Part shown: positions 53,161 to 63,376 of the stretch, in pieces
Layout: each line of letters opens with the position of its first letter
How positions within the stretch are numbered: position 1 is the stretch's first letter
Made by a program: the position numbers and the translations under genes
Assembly (NCBI RefSeq): GCF_022539505.1
Contig: NC_061509.1
Coordinates: 34,972,334 to 35,036,333, forward strand
DNA: 64,000 nucleotides
Direction: 5' to 3'
From: Lolium rigidum
Lineage: Eukaryota; Streptophyta; Magnoliopsida; Poales; Poaceae
The notes under the pieces: generated by a model
What the model was told of the DNA's origin: nothing
What the model saw: only the letters and a program-made list of their open reading frames with translations
Database searches by the model: none

Positions 53161-54091
53161 TGTGGGATCCTTGGCAACTAGGGTGCCATGGACCTATGGT
53201 TGCTGGGTCCATAGTGGCTACTCGGAAACAATCGCTCGAGGAGGCTACTCCCGAGTGAGGCTCCACGAGGCGTAAAAGCCTCATGGAGACATGCAGCTGG
53301 AGCAGAAGACAGGCTCGGGGAGGAACTCCCACGTGGAGGTCCCTGAGCCACCAGTCTCTCCACGTCAGAAATTCCGTTTAGAGTCGATAAGATCACCCAA
53401 GGGAGCATCGGATGCCATCTTTGCAGGCCCCGCCCGCAAGGACGAGGAGAGCGTGGTGCTGGAGCTACGAGACAAGCCGCACAGCTGCCGCACACGTCAT
53501 GGCTGGGCTCAAAAGCTCCATCCCGAGGAGGCGAAATGTCATTGCCTCGTTGGTGCTAAAGCGGGCTCGACGAGGACCAAGCCACCAAGGCCCTTTCTTT
53601 GCCACTTTGGTGGAAAGACGGGATAGACGGCACAAGCTACCATAGAAGACGTCACCGCCAACCTCAGCACCTGCCATGGACCGACACTTTAATCTACCAT
53701 GGACTAGGTCTATCCTGTAAAGGGCGGGGACGTTTCCCGCCCTCAGTTTGGAGATGTGGAAACCCTTCCCGCTCAAGATATTTCGGGGGAAGAGGACCAG
53801 CTCCTCTATATAAGGACTAGCCTTGCTAGCGTAGAAGGGAACGAACGATCCAGAGCGATCACAAACCCTAGGCACTTGTACGGTCATCTTCTCCATGGAG
53901 ACCTGCAATACATCCACCAAGGCAGGACGTAGGGGTTTTACCTCTCTGAGGGCCATGAACCTGGGTAACCGCTGTGTCTCTCTCTGCAGTGTTACCGTCG
54001 GCAAGGCGACGATGAGCCCTTGAGTCCCCAGTGTTCGAACCTCTCGGGTTCGGTGACACCCGTGTTCCTACGCGGACACGAATCTCCGACA
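53161..54091 (+). repeat. Element F2: 5' LTR (931 bp)
   Basis: It begins TGTGGGATCC and ends ATCTCCGACA. TATA box TATATAA at 53807-53813. It matches the F 3' LTR at 27236-28168. Confidence 0.9.
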
Positions 54092-54093
54092 TT

Positions 54094-54111
54094 TGGCGCG
54101 CCAGGTAGGGG
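54094..54111 (+). other. Element F2: primer-binding site
   Basis: TGGCGCGCCAGGTAGGGG two bases after the LTR. Confidence 0.75.
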
Positions 54112-54152
54112 ACTCAAGCACGCCAACGTTCTTCTTCGACACCTTCATCACC

Positions 54153-55780
54153 ATGGTCAGTCACGACGGGCCGCCAGACGAGCGCCCGCCGTGCCGTGAC
54201 CTCGTGCCGGGGGCTGCGCTCTTGGTGGCGCAGGAGCTCCTGCGCACCCGCCCCCTCGGCACAAGCCTCGACCAGTGGCTCTCCTACATCAACGGGCTTG
54301 CGCGCGCCCTGGCCGGAGCACCCATGGCCGGCGCCGACGACGCGCCTGCATCGCCACCAGCTCTACTCCTTGGCCAGGAGCCCGAGCCGCCAGTGCCGCA
54401 CCTCTGTCCTGGCAGCGCCGGGTGTGCTCATCACGGGGACGCGCCCCACGGTCGGAACAACCAGTAGGCGCAGCAGGGGCTGGACTGTCCAGACGCCGCC
54501 ACGGACGCGCCCTTCGAGGGGCCGCTCCATAAGGTGTCCGTGAATGCCTAGCCACCCTACGGACCCTGTATGTTGTGCGTGAGCGCCGCGGCGAGGGGCT
54601 CCGTTCATACGTTCGGCACTTCGGGTCAGCTGCTCGGCGGATCCCCGGACTCCCCGACATCACCCTCTACAACGACTTCATGGCGGGGATCAACCACGTC
54701 CGGCTGCGTAACGCCCTCGACGCCTTATCCATGGGCAGTATCATGACGGGAAGGCTCTTCACGCTGGCCAACGAGTACGCCAGCCGGGACGAGGCGGCCG
54801 CCGCTGCTCCTTGCCACATCTCTTGCCTCCTCAGCAGAGAAAGCACTCTAGGGCCTGCTGGGCACCCGTGGCAGCACCCCCGAGCGGTCGCTGCCGCGGT
54901 GCCTGCTGGATGCGCACCACGTCTCAAGTGGTCGCAGCAGGCCATCTCCTTCGGGTTTCGGGATCATCCCAGGACCACCGACCTGGTGGGGGCACTTCCT
55001 ATGGTTTGCTCCCCCATCATCTGCGGTTCCACAGTCTTCCGGACTCTCATCGACGGCTGCGCAGGATTGAACGTCCACTCTGTCGAAGCCTTTGACAAGC
55101 TGGGAGTGCCTCGCGATCACCTGAGAGCCACGAAGCCGTTCACCGGGGTCACGGATGGTACCACCACGCCCCTCAGGCAGGTGCGGCTCCCCGTCACGTT
55201 CGGCATCCCAGGGAGCTACCGCACCGAGCACATCGACTTCGACATCGCCTACATCAACCTACCCTACAACGCCATCCTCGGCTACCCCGCACTGGCACAG
55301 TTCATGGCGGCAACCCATCACGCCTATAACGTCGTCAAGATGTCGGGGGCTGGAGGTGACATCATCACCATCCGCTGCGACGAGCGGGACGCCGCGCTCA
55401 CCCTAGAGTGCGCATTCAAGACCGCCGCCACGGCGCATCCCGCTGGCGATGGAGACACGCCGATGCTCGGGGGCTCGCATGACGGAGAAGAGTCGACTCC
55501 CGACTCGAGCCTCCGCGAGGTCATCCCACCGGCGTTTGTGGTAGCCCTCGCCGAGGAGTTGCTGGTATCGCCGCGACAGGGAAGAGGAAGCCTGAGTTCA
55601 TGGCTAAGAGGACGGCCACCAAGAAGGTGGCCCTGGACTCCTGCGACTTGGGTCTCACCGTCGTCATCGGGGCCAACCTCCCGGACAAATAGGAAAGCGC
55701 GCTCATCGCCTTCCTGCAGGCAAACTCCGACATGTTCGCAAGAACACCGTCAGATATGTCTGGTGTACCCAGGAAGGTGA
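54153..55780 (+). pseudogene. Element F2: gag and protease
   Basis: Gag starts at ATG 54153 (MVSHDGPPDERPPCRDLVPG) and meets a TAG at 54465-54467 among Gln codons. A second frame from about 54575 carries the gag end (RERRGEGLRSYVRHFGSAARRIPGL) and a protease (FRTLIDGCAGLNVHSVEAFDKLG, YNAILGYPALAQFMAATHHAY). The active site is DGCAG where DGGAG is usual. The main gag domain between the two frames is short, so a deletion near 54470-54570 is likely. The end after 55560 is frameshifted. Confidence 0.72.
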
Positions 55781-55810
55781 TTGAGCACCACCTAGCAGTG
55801 TTCCCGGGAG

Positions 55811-56710
55811 TGTCGTGGTATCGTCACGACATATGCCATAGGGTGGCTTAAGTTAGTTGGTTCCTGTATGGTCTACGGTGGTTCCCGGATGCGGGTATGG
55901 GTACGAGTGACACGGCGACGTACCCAGGTTCGGGGCCATCGTATGGAGGTAACACCCCTACTCCTGCTCTAGAGTGTATAAGAGATAACACAGTACAATG
56001 GTGCTCCTGGAGCTGTATCCGGTTGGGAGGGGAGGCTAGAGGTAGACGAAGGTCTCTCTCCCCGAGCGGTGCTAAGTGTAAGAATATGAAATGATCGATC
56101 GTCCGTCGTCCCCCTCGCACGAGAGGGGTGGTGTGGCTTATATACTGCCAGTTACATTTGCAGGGAGACCCCTATGACCTACTGGCCGGGCCCGCCAGCT
56201 CCGGCTTTCCCGCAGCCTGACGAGGGGCAGCGTCACCGGTCGTGGGCGTCCCATCCGTCTTCCTGCCACGGTCAACGGAGACGGGACGGGCCGAGCGACG
56301 TGCGCTGGGCGCCCGCGGTCTCCGCCGGTCGCCCTGCAGCCGTGACGTAGGCGGGAATCTCTGGCAAGGGGCACTATTGCTCGACAGTGCCCCCAACTTT
56401 ATACTGGAGATGAGCTCAGCATGGACTTATTGAACCCGGATAGCCTTTCCGGATCCTTCTCCTACAAGGCTCACCAGCCTGGAGCCGGTCAGGGAGAACG
56501 AGGCCAAGCCGGATATGGCTCGTAGAAGCCGGCCCAGCCATAGCGCAGCCGGCCATGACTGGACCGGTGCAGACCCGGGGGCAGCCGACTCGCTAGGCAG
56601 CCGGCCACGGCTCCAGCCGGATGCTCCTCAGCCGGCCTTTGCCGCGGGCCAGCCGGCCTCGAGCCAGCTGCTCCCAGTCCTTTGCCATACCCGGGGTCTT
56701 CCCCCCGACA
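55811..56710 (-). repeat. Element G: 3' LTR (900 bp)
   Basis: It begins TGTCGTGG and ends CCCCCGACA in plus orientation and matches 33070-34058 with several indels. TATA box TATATAA on the minus strand at 56138-56144. Confidence 0.88.
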
Positions 56711-56843
56711 TTAGCCCCCGAAGCTGGCGAGGTCCTGTGTAGAGAAGGACCTGGGCAGGTTTTTCTTGGCCGTTTAGTCGCTGATCCCACCGATTGCGTT
56801 TGAAGCACTTGAGGGGCCGGCTGAGAATTTTCGTTCAGCCGGC
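56711..56843 (-). other. Element G: polypurine tract and two hairpins
   Basis: TTAGCCCCCGAAGC (plus orientation, from 56711) is the polypurine tract. A hairpin AGGTCCT/AGGACCT (56730-56736 with 56746-56752) and a second, GCCGGCTGA/TCAGCCGGC (56816-56824 with 56835-56843), follow. All stem positions pair. Confidence 0.7.
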
Positions 56844-57118
56844 TGCGCCCTCCTTCGGCTTGTTTCATCCGGCTGCTCTGGAGCCGGACGCCGCTTTGGT
56901 TTCGCGGATTTGATTTTTGTACGTGCTGGAGGTATTTTTGGCTTGTCGGGAGAGCGTGGGCCGCTTCCGCGGAGAACGTCCGGCTGCGACTTGGGCGCGC
57001 CGGAGTCTCCGCCGCCTCGAGGCCTGAGCCCCGACTGACCGGCTCTAACGGAATCTTTCCGTCGCGTCGCTTCATCTGGTCACTTCATTGTCCCCCCAGA
57101 TTTTCTGCGGGCGTGGCC

Positions 57119-57235
57119 GACGTGGCACGGGGGTTACTAGTAACTGCCGGCGGCGGGGTGGAGATCGTGGGCGCAGTTAATCCCCACGATGCTGCCCACG
57201 ACCCCACGTCGCCTCTCGCCTGGCGCCCTATAAAT
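57119..57235 (+). promoter_or_regulatory. Promoter of the element G antisense gene
   Basis: TATA box TATAAAT at 57229-57235 with ACGT-core sites upstream (GACGTGGC at 57119-57126, CCCACGTC at 57203-57210). A pyrimidine-rich leader (CTTCTTCTTCCTC) follows, and the first long-frame ATG is at 57526. An earlier ATG at 57410 opens a short frame. The promoter is internal to the element and points away from the LTR. Confidence 0.65.
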
Positions 57236-57525
57236 GGGGGCGGGGAGGCACCGAGGAGGCCTCCCCGCACACACCTTCTTCTTCCTCGCGCCGCGCTGCT
57301 TCTCTCTCTGAGCTCCTCGCATTTCTCCACGAGGATTCGTTTCGTCGGCGAATCTTCGGCGAGCCTCGCATCCGGACGCGGTCACGCCGCTCCGCCGGCC
57401 CGTCGCCGCCATGCAGCTGTCTCGCAGCCACGGGGGGTCGTCCGTCCGCGGCGCGCGCTCCTCCGCCGTGCCCGCCGTCGTCGAGCTCTTCGCCGTCATC
57501 CTTTTCCTCCTCCAACTCGGTGGAG

Positions 57526-60334
57526 ATGGCGCTCCCAAGCGGCTCGTGGGAGGGCTCCAGCGTCACCGACGAAGACATCGCGTGCCTTGTGCGCCTCCGC
57601 CAGATCCCGCCACAGGTGCAGGCGCGTGCCCCGGCGGATGAGATGGCGCCGCAGCCGGAACCCGGCGAGAGGGTGGTCTTCACCGCCCACTTCGAGCGGG
57701 GGTTCGGGCTGCCGGCTTCCGCATTTTTCCGCCACTTCCTCGACTTCTTCGGCCTGCAGCCGCACCACCTGCCGGCTAACGCCATCGTCACCCTTAGCTG
57801 GTACGTGGCCTTCTGCGAGGGCTACGCCGGCTTGTGGCCAGACGTGGACTTCTGGAGCCGGCTCTTCTTCATCAAGGCCCAGACCACCGACGGCCACCTG
57901 CGAGCCTGCGGCGCGGCTTCCTTCTACCCGCGCCCCTCGACGCCGCTTCCGAAGATCCCGACTGTGGATTCGATGAAGAAGTGGCAGACGATGTTCTTCT
58001 ACGTGAAGAGCGAGAACCCCGGGTTCGACTGGGTGAACCTCCCGGAGTACTCCCCCGATCCGCCTGCGGCCAAGCTCAACTGGGGCCACTGCTACAAGCC
58101 CTCCGACCAGGATGAGGAGGTGAACATGCTCTGGCGGCTCCTTCGCGACTACGTCAACGCCGAGCGGCTGACGGCTGCCGACCTCCTCTGCTGCTACATC
58201 TCCCGCCGGGTGCTGCCGCTGCAGGCACGCGCCCACAAGATTGGGCATATGAGCGGCCGGTTCGACCCGACCCGGACGTCCAAGCTGGAGCTCAGCAAGA
58301 GCGGGGTGGCCAAGCGGGTCAGCTTCGTCTCCAACGCCAGGTTGTCGGACAACTGGGACTGGGGGATGGAGCCGTTCAGCTGGGACGATCCGCCGCCGCT
58401 GGTGAGTTCTTTTCTGGTTGGTCGACTGCCGGCTTGACTTGGCCGGATTGTTTATCTTGTTTATGCTGTCTGCAGAGGTTCGCGTGGCAACAGCTCGAGG
58501 ATGGCGATCTGGCGTCGAAGGTGTGGACGCCGGATCATGTCGATCCGGCTGACCATGCCGGCGACGACGAGAGCCCGGAGGCGGCTGAACAGGCCGCCCA
58601 GGGGCATGATGACCCACCGCCTTCACCGCAGCCGAACGAGCAGGAGGTGGACATGCCGGCTTCATCGGCGCCGCCGATCCCCGCGGTGCCTCTCTCGACG
58701 AGGCCGCCCGCGGCTTCCTCGTCTGCACCCAAGGGGCGGAAGCGGACCACCGCCCAGCTGGAGGCGGAGGCCAAGAAGAAGCGCCGGAAGGGGCCGAAGC
58801 CGGTCCCGGAAGCAGTCGGGTGAGTCTCTCCCCTGTCTCTCTCCTTGTTTGATTCCTTTTCTTTCTTCTTTTTCTCATCTTCTCGTTCGACCGCTTCCAG
58901 GGCCGCCATTAAGTTCAACAAGAGTGCCGGCCCTGGCACGGCCTCCGGCATTGTATCACCGCCGCCTTTGCAGCGGCAGAGGAGGGAGCCGACTCCGCAG
59001 CCTCCGTCGCGGGCACGCACGCCGCCCATCTTCCCGCCTCCTGCTACGAGGGCGGGGTCTTCTGCGCCGCCTCCGGCTCCGGGGGTGGGATCTTCTGCGC
59101 CGCCTTCTGGCTCCAACGCTCAGGGCGAGCCGGCTCGCCGTACCGCCCAGCCGACCCTCGATGACCTCTTCCCACGCCGCCGGCCTCGAGTTCTGGCGGC
59201 CGGAGCCGGTGGGACTGCGCGCGAGGCGCCAGCAGCTGGGGCCGGCGGGGCTGCGCCCGAAGTTGTCGTCCTTGACACTGGGTCAGGGGATGTGCTGCCT
59301 CCGCCAGATCCTAGCGCCGCCCCCGGCCCGGCGGGTCGGGCTGAGCCGCCCCTAGCTTCGGAGCCGGCGAGGGAGGAGCGGCGAGTCCAGCCGACGCGGG
59401 CACCAGGGCGTTGGTCAAGGCCAAGGGCCCGGCGAAGGAGCCGCTGGTGAGCCTGCACGTCTCGCCAGCCGCCTCGGTCCTCAACGTCGTTTCCGCTCCC
59501 GACTCCAGCCTGGGCTCAGCCGGCACCATGGAGAAGGAGTGGCGCGACGCCGACGTGCACGAGGTGACGAGCCGGGACAACCGGAAGGGGATGGCCTCCA
59601 TGGAGATGTTCTTCTCTGACTTCCGCGCCTTCGCCGATGCCACCGGTGCTGAAGCCAACAACCGCCTGAGGCGGATTGAGAAGGTCCACAAGGTAAGTTG
59701 ATCCTTGTCCGTTTTTTGCAATTTGGTATTGTCCTGGGAGCCCTCCGAGGCGCAAGCCGGCTGGTGTGCAGCCGGCTTGGGGTTCGTTTATGCTCTAACT
59801 TTCGACCTCTCCCGCAGTCAGTGTCGGACAAGCGCACCGCCCTGTACAACCGGCTTGTGGCCAGCTACCACAAGGCGAAAGGCGAGCGCGCCGACATGGC
59901 CCGCGAGCTGGAGGCTGCCCAAGGTAAGACTTCTCTCTTTACGATTTTCTTTCTTTGGGTTATCCGGCTGGCGGCTCTGATTTGCTGGCTTGCAGCCGTT
60001 GCTGCCCGAGTCCCTCAGCTGGAGGAGGACCTTCGCGCCGCCCGTGCGCAGTGCGCCGAGAGCGAGGAGGCGGTCAAGGCTGCGGCCATCAAGGCGCAGA
60101 AGACCGAGGGGGAGATGGTGCGCCTGCGCTGGCTCGAGGCCGACCATCTCACCGCCCTCGAGTCCGTCAAGTGGGTTGAGCAGGAGAAGGTGGATGACCT
60201 CAGCAGGCGGCTGAACGAGGTGGACGGGCAGTGCCGGAGGCTTCGCGAGGAGGTGAACTCCAAGTCGGAGGAGCTGACGGCCACAGCCAAACGCTGGGTG
60301 GAGGAGATCAGCGTGCTCGACCGCGGCTTGGCGG
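57526..60334 (+). CDS. Element G antisense gene: Transposase_28-type protein (5 exons seen)
   Basis: Exons 57526-58401, 58476-58819, 58901-59692, 59818-59923 and 59996-60334 have GT..AG borders. Exon 1 (292 codons, intact) holds the conserved domain: FGLPASAFFRHFLDFFGLQPHHLPAN, AFCEGYAGL, FWSRLFFIKAQ, RRVLPLQARAHKIG. Exon 2 has a Pro-rich part and a nuclear-localisation-like patch (KKKRRKGPKP). Exons 4-5 form a long coiled coil (LEEDLRAARAQCAESEEAVKAA..., LSRRLNEVDGQCRRLREEV). One frameshift near 59400-59450 in exon 3 is the only break I see. The 3' end was cut off by H. The 460-codon minus frame at 57496-58878 is a shadow. Confidence 0.75.
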
Positions 60335-60499
60335 GTAAGTCCCATTTTTCCTTACTTTTCTTCTGTCCCTTGCCGGCTTCCGGCTGTCGGCTGCCATCAA
60401 GGATTTTTGTTGGTAACCGGCAGCTGGAAATCCTTGAACATTTTCTAGCTTCCGACTGGCGGGCGGTGGTGCTTGCTCGCCGGCTGCAGCCAGGCCCCC
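60335..60499 (+). other. Element G: partial intron at the H insertion
   Basis: After the donor GGTAAGTCCC at 60335 the sequence is intronic or unspliced G DNA up to the LTR of H; no acceptor with a coherent exon is seen before the break. Confidence 0.45.
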
Positions 60500-61038
60500 T
60501 GACGTGGGCATTACCCTTCGGGTAACTGACATTGCCCTATCCTGTGCGGCCCAACTGGAGGCCCATGAAGACACCCGATGGCAAGGTGGGCCACTAGGAC
60601 GGTGCTGGAGAAGATTCCCTGAAGAATAAGGCAGAGAGGAGCTGAACAAGGAAAGCTTAGAGCTAGGTCTTTTGTAAACCTAGTCGTACCCGGACAGATC
60701 TGTTGAGACCTGGCCTCCTATATAAAGGCCAGGAGAGGGACTGCCGAGGGACGATCAATCTTGACAACTTTAGCCACCACAAGTTTAGGGTTGGGTAGCC
60801 GCAGCACTTAGCCTCTCGACGAGATCACAGCCGAAACCTTCGGCACCCCATTGTAACCCGATACTTTCTCAATCAAGATCAGACAGGCAGGACGTATGGG
60901 TTTTACCTCATCGAGGGCCCCGAACCTGGGTAAATCGCTCTCCCCGCTTGTCTATTAACCGATGTCTCGTGTCAGCCTACAGGATTCCATCAACCCTAAG
61001 CCCCAATCGGAGGGCATTGCCGAGGAGTACCCTCGACA
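60500..61038 (+). repeat. Element H: 5' LTR
   Basis: It probably starts TGACGTGGGCA and clearly ends CCCTCGACA before the primer site. TATA box TATATAAA at 60719-60726. Confidence 0.7.
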
Positions 61039-61039
61039 A

Positions 61040-61057
61040 TTGGCACCATCTGTGGGG
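61040..61057 (+). other. Element H: primer-binding site
   Basis: TTGGCACCATCTGTGGGG directly after the LTR. Confidence 0.7.
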
Positions 61058-61096
61058 ACCCTGTCGGCACAAGATCGGTCATCGGCAAATCCAGTT

Positions 61097-62386
61097 ATGT
61101 CGTCGGCAGCTTCGCCAACGCCATCATCATCATCATCGCCAAGCCTAGGAAGCCCGATTCGATCCGTCTCCTATGAGTTCACCCCGCATAGCGACTCTTC
61201 TCGCTCGACTTTCTCAGATCTACAAGGAAACATGGAGATGGCGTTCGGCAGCGTCCACTACAACGTCAACGCGGAAGGAGTCCTTCGACTGCTGGAACCG
61301 TATGCCCCCAAGTCAGCAAGGAAATCATCGTTAGTCGACCTTTCGGCTGGCCTAGGGGACCCGACAAACTCATCCTCGCCATCGACCCCTCGGTCGACAT
61401 CCTCAATATCGGTTGGATCCAATAACCCCGCGTCGTCAGAGATGACCTCGTACTACTGCTTAAACTGCGACACCAGGCATGGATTGGGATCGAGCGACAC
61501 ACCGTTCATCTGCAGCGCCCAGCATTCTTCGGAAGAGGATAGTGTCGACAGCGTCGTCAGGGGGGCCACCTGGAAAGCGGCACACCACCAAGTTTACGCC
61601 TCCAATAACACAGGAAACGCGAGAAGTAGGGGAGATGGAGATCACACCCCTCGCTCCAGCAGGCGACCAAGTTTTGAAAACAGCGCCAGTAACAACAACA
61701 GCGACTACACCATCGCGGAGGAAGAGTGGGCAGCAGCCAGAGCAGCCGTGCTTAATAACACATCACTCCCCGCCGGAACTTCGGTTGGAACCCTCAATGC
61801 CTATCGCTCTATATTGGAGAAAAACCGGGAGCGTCTGTCAAAAGAGCAAGCCACCCTCGAGAAACGTCTATTCGCCACAGAACAATCTAGCGAGCGACGA
61901 AGGGGCTCGCGAGGAAGCGCCTCCCGAAGCAGTCACGGCGTAGGGAAGCACTGGTCGAGGTTATCCAGGCTTTCGGAAGATGATGCTAGGGAAATCACGT
62001 CGAACCTGACCAAGTCCTTCATGACTACAGATACTGCGGGTATGCCGCGGCCTAAAACCGTTGAGGGAGCAACTGCCAACCTCGCGGCGTACCTCATCAA
62101 CCAACGACCCGAAGGTTCTATGGCTCAAGCCCACTGGGGTGCCTTAGAAAGCCTCGCAATCTTAGGAGACAACTTGGTCCCACGGAAGGAAAAGACCATG
62201 TTACAGGCCAGTGGTTCAAAGCATCGCTCGAGAGATGCTCGAGATGAAATCACCCAGAGCAGAATCGATAAAGCAAGGCGACGACGCGCCGCTAGGGAAG
62301 AATACGACACTGACGCCTCAGATGAAAGCCAAGAGTACGACAGCGAGCTAAGGGGAGCTGATTGCTTGAGCTACAAGATCCGTTAG
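61097..62386 (+). CDS. Element H: gag, N-terminal part
   Basis: I start at ATG 61097, the first in-frame Met after the primer site; the frame is open further back into the LTR, which cannot be coding in the genomic RNA. It has a Ser-rich start, NMEMAFGSVHYNVNAEGVLRLL (matching A and C), an acidic middle and a helical Arg-rich region (ILEKNRERLSKEQATLEKR). It ends at TAG 62384-62386 after LSYKIR, and the next codons stay in the same frame. Confidence 0.8.
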   Translation: MSSAASPTPSSSSSPSLGSPIRSVSYEFTPHSDSSRSTFSDLQGNMEMAFGSVHYNVNAEGVLRLLEPYAPKSARKSSLVDLSAGLGDPTNSSSPSTPRSTSSISVGSNNPASSEMTSYYCLNCDTRHGLGSSDTPFICSAQHSSEEDSVDSVVRGATWKAAHHQVYASNNTGNARSRGDGDHTPRSSRRPSFENSASNNNSDYTIAEEEWAAARAAVLNNTSLPAGTSVGTLNAYRSILEKNRERLSKEQATLEKRLFATEQSSERRRGSRGSASRSSHGVGKHWSRLSRLSEDDAREITSNLTKSFMTTDTAGMPRPKTVEGATANLAAYLINQRPEGSMAQAHWGALESLAILGDNLVPRKEKTMLQASGSKHRSRDARDEITQSRIDKARRRRAAREEYDTDASDESQEYDSELRGADCLSYKIR

Positions 62387-62389
62387 ACG

Positions 62390-63376
62390 ATGCCGCCCAA
62401 AAAATTCAAACCTACCCCCACCGACACCGCTAAGTACGATGGACTGCAGGAGCCGAGGTCATGGATTGACGACTACCTGCAGACTGTAATCCTACACAAA
62501 GGAAATCAGATAGCAGCAATGCAGTGCTTGCAACTTTACCTGAAAGATTCGGCACGAGATTGGTTGAGAGGCCTGCCGAAAGGTTCCATCAAATCATGGG
62601 ATGACCTAGTGGACGCTTTCGTCGTGAATTTCCAAGCAACGTACAAGAGGCATGTTGGGATCGAGGAATTACGGCATTGCCAACAGAAGCAGAAGGAGTC
62701 GATGCGCGCATACATCGGCAGATTCACCAAACTCCTGAACGCTGCCGAAGACGTTTCTGTCGACAGAGCGATCGATGCCTTCAGCGATGGCATCCGACGT
62801 GAAACTTACATAGAGGAACTCGGGCGCAAGAAGCCGAAAACTATAACCAAGTTAATGGAAATCGCCAACAGCTGGGCTGATGGCGAAGACGACGTACGAA
62901 GACCACGGCAACGCAGTGACGACGAAGACGATGATCAGCCGAAGCATGACTCGGGTGGACAAAGGGATCGCCGTAAGAAAAGAAAAGACCGCAGTTACGA
63001 CGACAGTAACCTGGTAGCTAAGGGGTATTCCGATCGGCAGGACGATCGGTACGACGATAGGCGAGACGATCGACAGGACGGCAATCGGAACAACTCTGGA
63101 AACCGTGGCAACTACAAACCACGACCACAGAGGACTCCCGAGCTACCCTTCGCTGAACAGATAAATGCTCCCTGCTATATGCACTCGTACATCGATTCTA
63201 AAGACAACAAGAAGAAGTCAAGTCACCTACTCAGAGATTGTCGACAGTGCATCGAAATGCAGAAGCTCATCCAGCAGCAACAACAGCCACCACTACCGCC
63301 ACCTCCGCCTCAGCACCAGGTCCAGCAAGCTCAGCCTCATAACCCCAACGAGTCATTTCCACCACCACGTGGGTAG
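62390..63376 (+). CDS. Element H: gag domain
   Basis: Same frame as the preceding part. MPPKKFKPTPTDTAKYDGLQEPRSW, DDYLQTVILHKGNQIAAMQ, ARDWLRGLPKGSIKSWDDLVDAF, KQKESMRAYIGRF and FSDGIRRETYIEELG form the retrotransposon gag domain. A highly charged Asp/Arg tail follows (repeats of DDRQDDRYDDR type) and a Gln/Pro end. It stops at TAG 63374-63376 after PPPRG. Confidence 0.85.
   Translation: MPPKKFKPTPTDTAKYDGLQEPRSWIDDYLQTVILHKGNQIAAMQCLQLYLKDSARDWLRGLPKGSIKSWDDLVDAFVVNFQATYKRHVGIEELRHCQQKQKESMRAYIGRFTKLLNAAEDVSVDRAIDAFSDGIRRETYIEELGRKKPKTITKLMEIANSWADGEDDVRRPRQRSDDEDDDQPKHDSGGQRDRRKKRKDRSYDDSNLVAKGYSDRQDDRYDDRRDDRQDGNRNNSGNRGNYKPRPQRTPELPFAEQINAPCYMHSYIDSKDNKKKSSHLLRDCRQCIEMQKLIQQQQQPPLPPPPPQHQVQQAQPHNPNESFPPPRG

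Larger units (their letters stand above)
53161..55810 (+). mobile_element. Element F2: gypsy element, 5' part (same family as F)
   Basis: 5' LTR, primer site, gag and protease on the plus strand, then interrupted at 55811 by G. It is in the same orientation as F but is a separate copy, because it has the 5' end while F has the 3' end lying to its left. Confidence 0.83.
55811..60499 (-). mobile_element. Element G: Tat-type gypsy element, 3' part (same family as E)
   Basis: 3' LTR (55811-56710), polypurine tract and antisense gene, cut at about 60500 by H. Gag and pol would lie to the right on the minus strand, beyond H and outside the window. Like E it is rich in AGCCGG and GCCGGC words. The five bases before the LTR are GGGAG. 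Confidence 0.82.

Noticed and set aside
57496..58878. 460-codon minus-strand ORF
   Set aside because: It is opposite exon 1-2 of the G antisense gene and runs across the intron at 58402-58475. The plus strand has a recognisable domain and splice sites, and the minus strand has neither.
60528..60540. Alternative start of the H LTR at TGACATTGCC
   Set aside because: It is possible, but TGACGTGGGCA at 60500 fits the change from G-family to H sequence better. Without the other LTR it stays uncertain.
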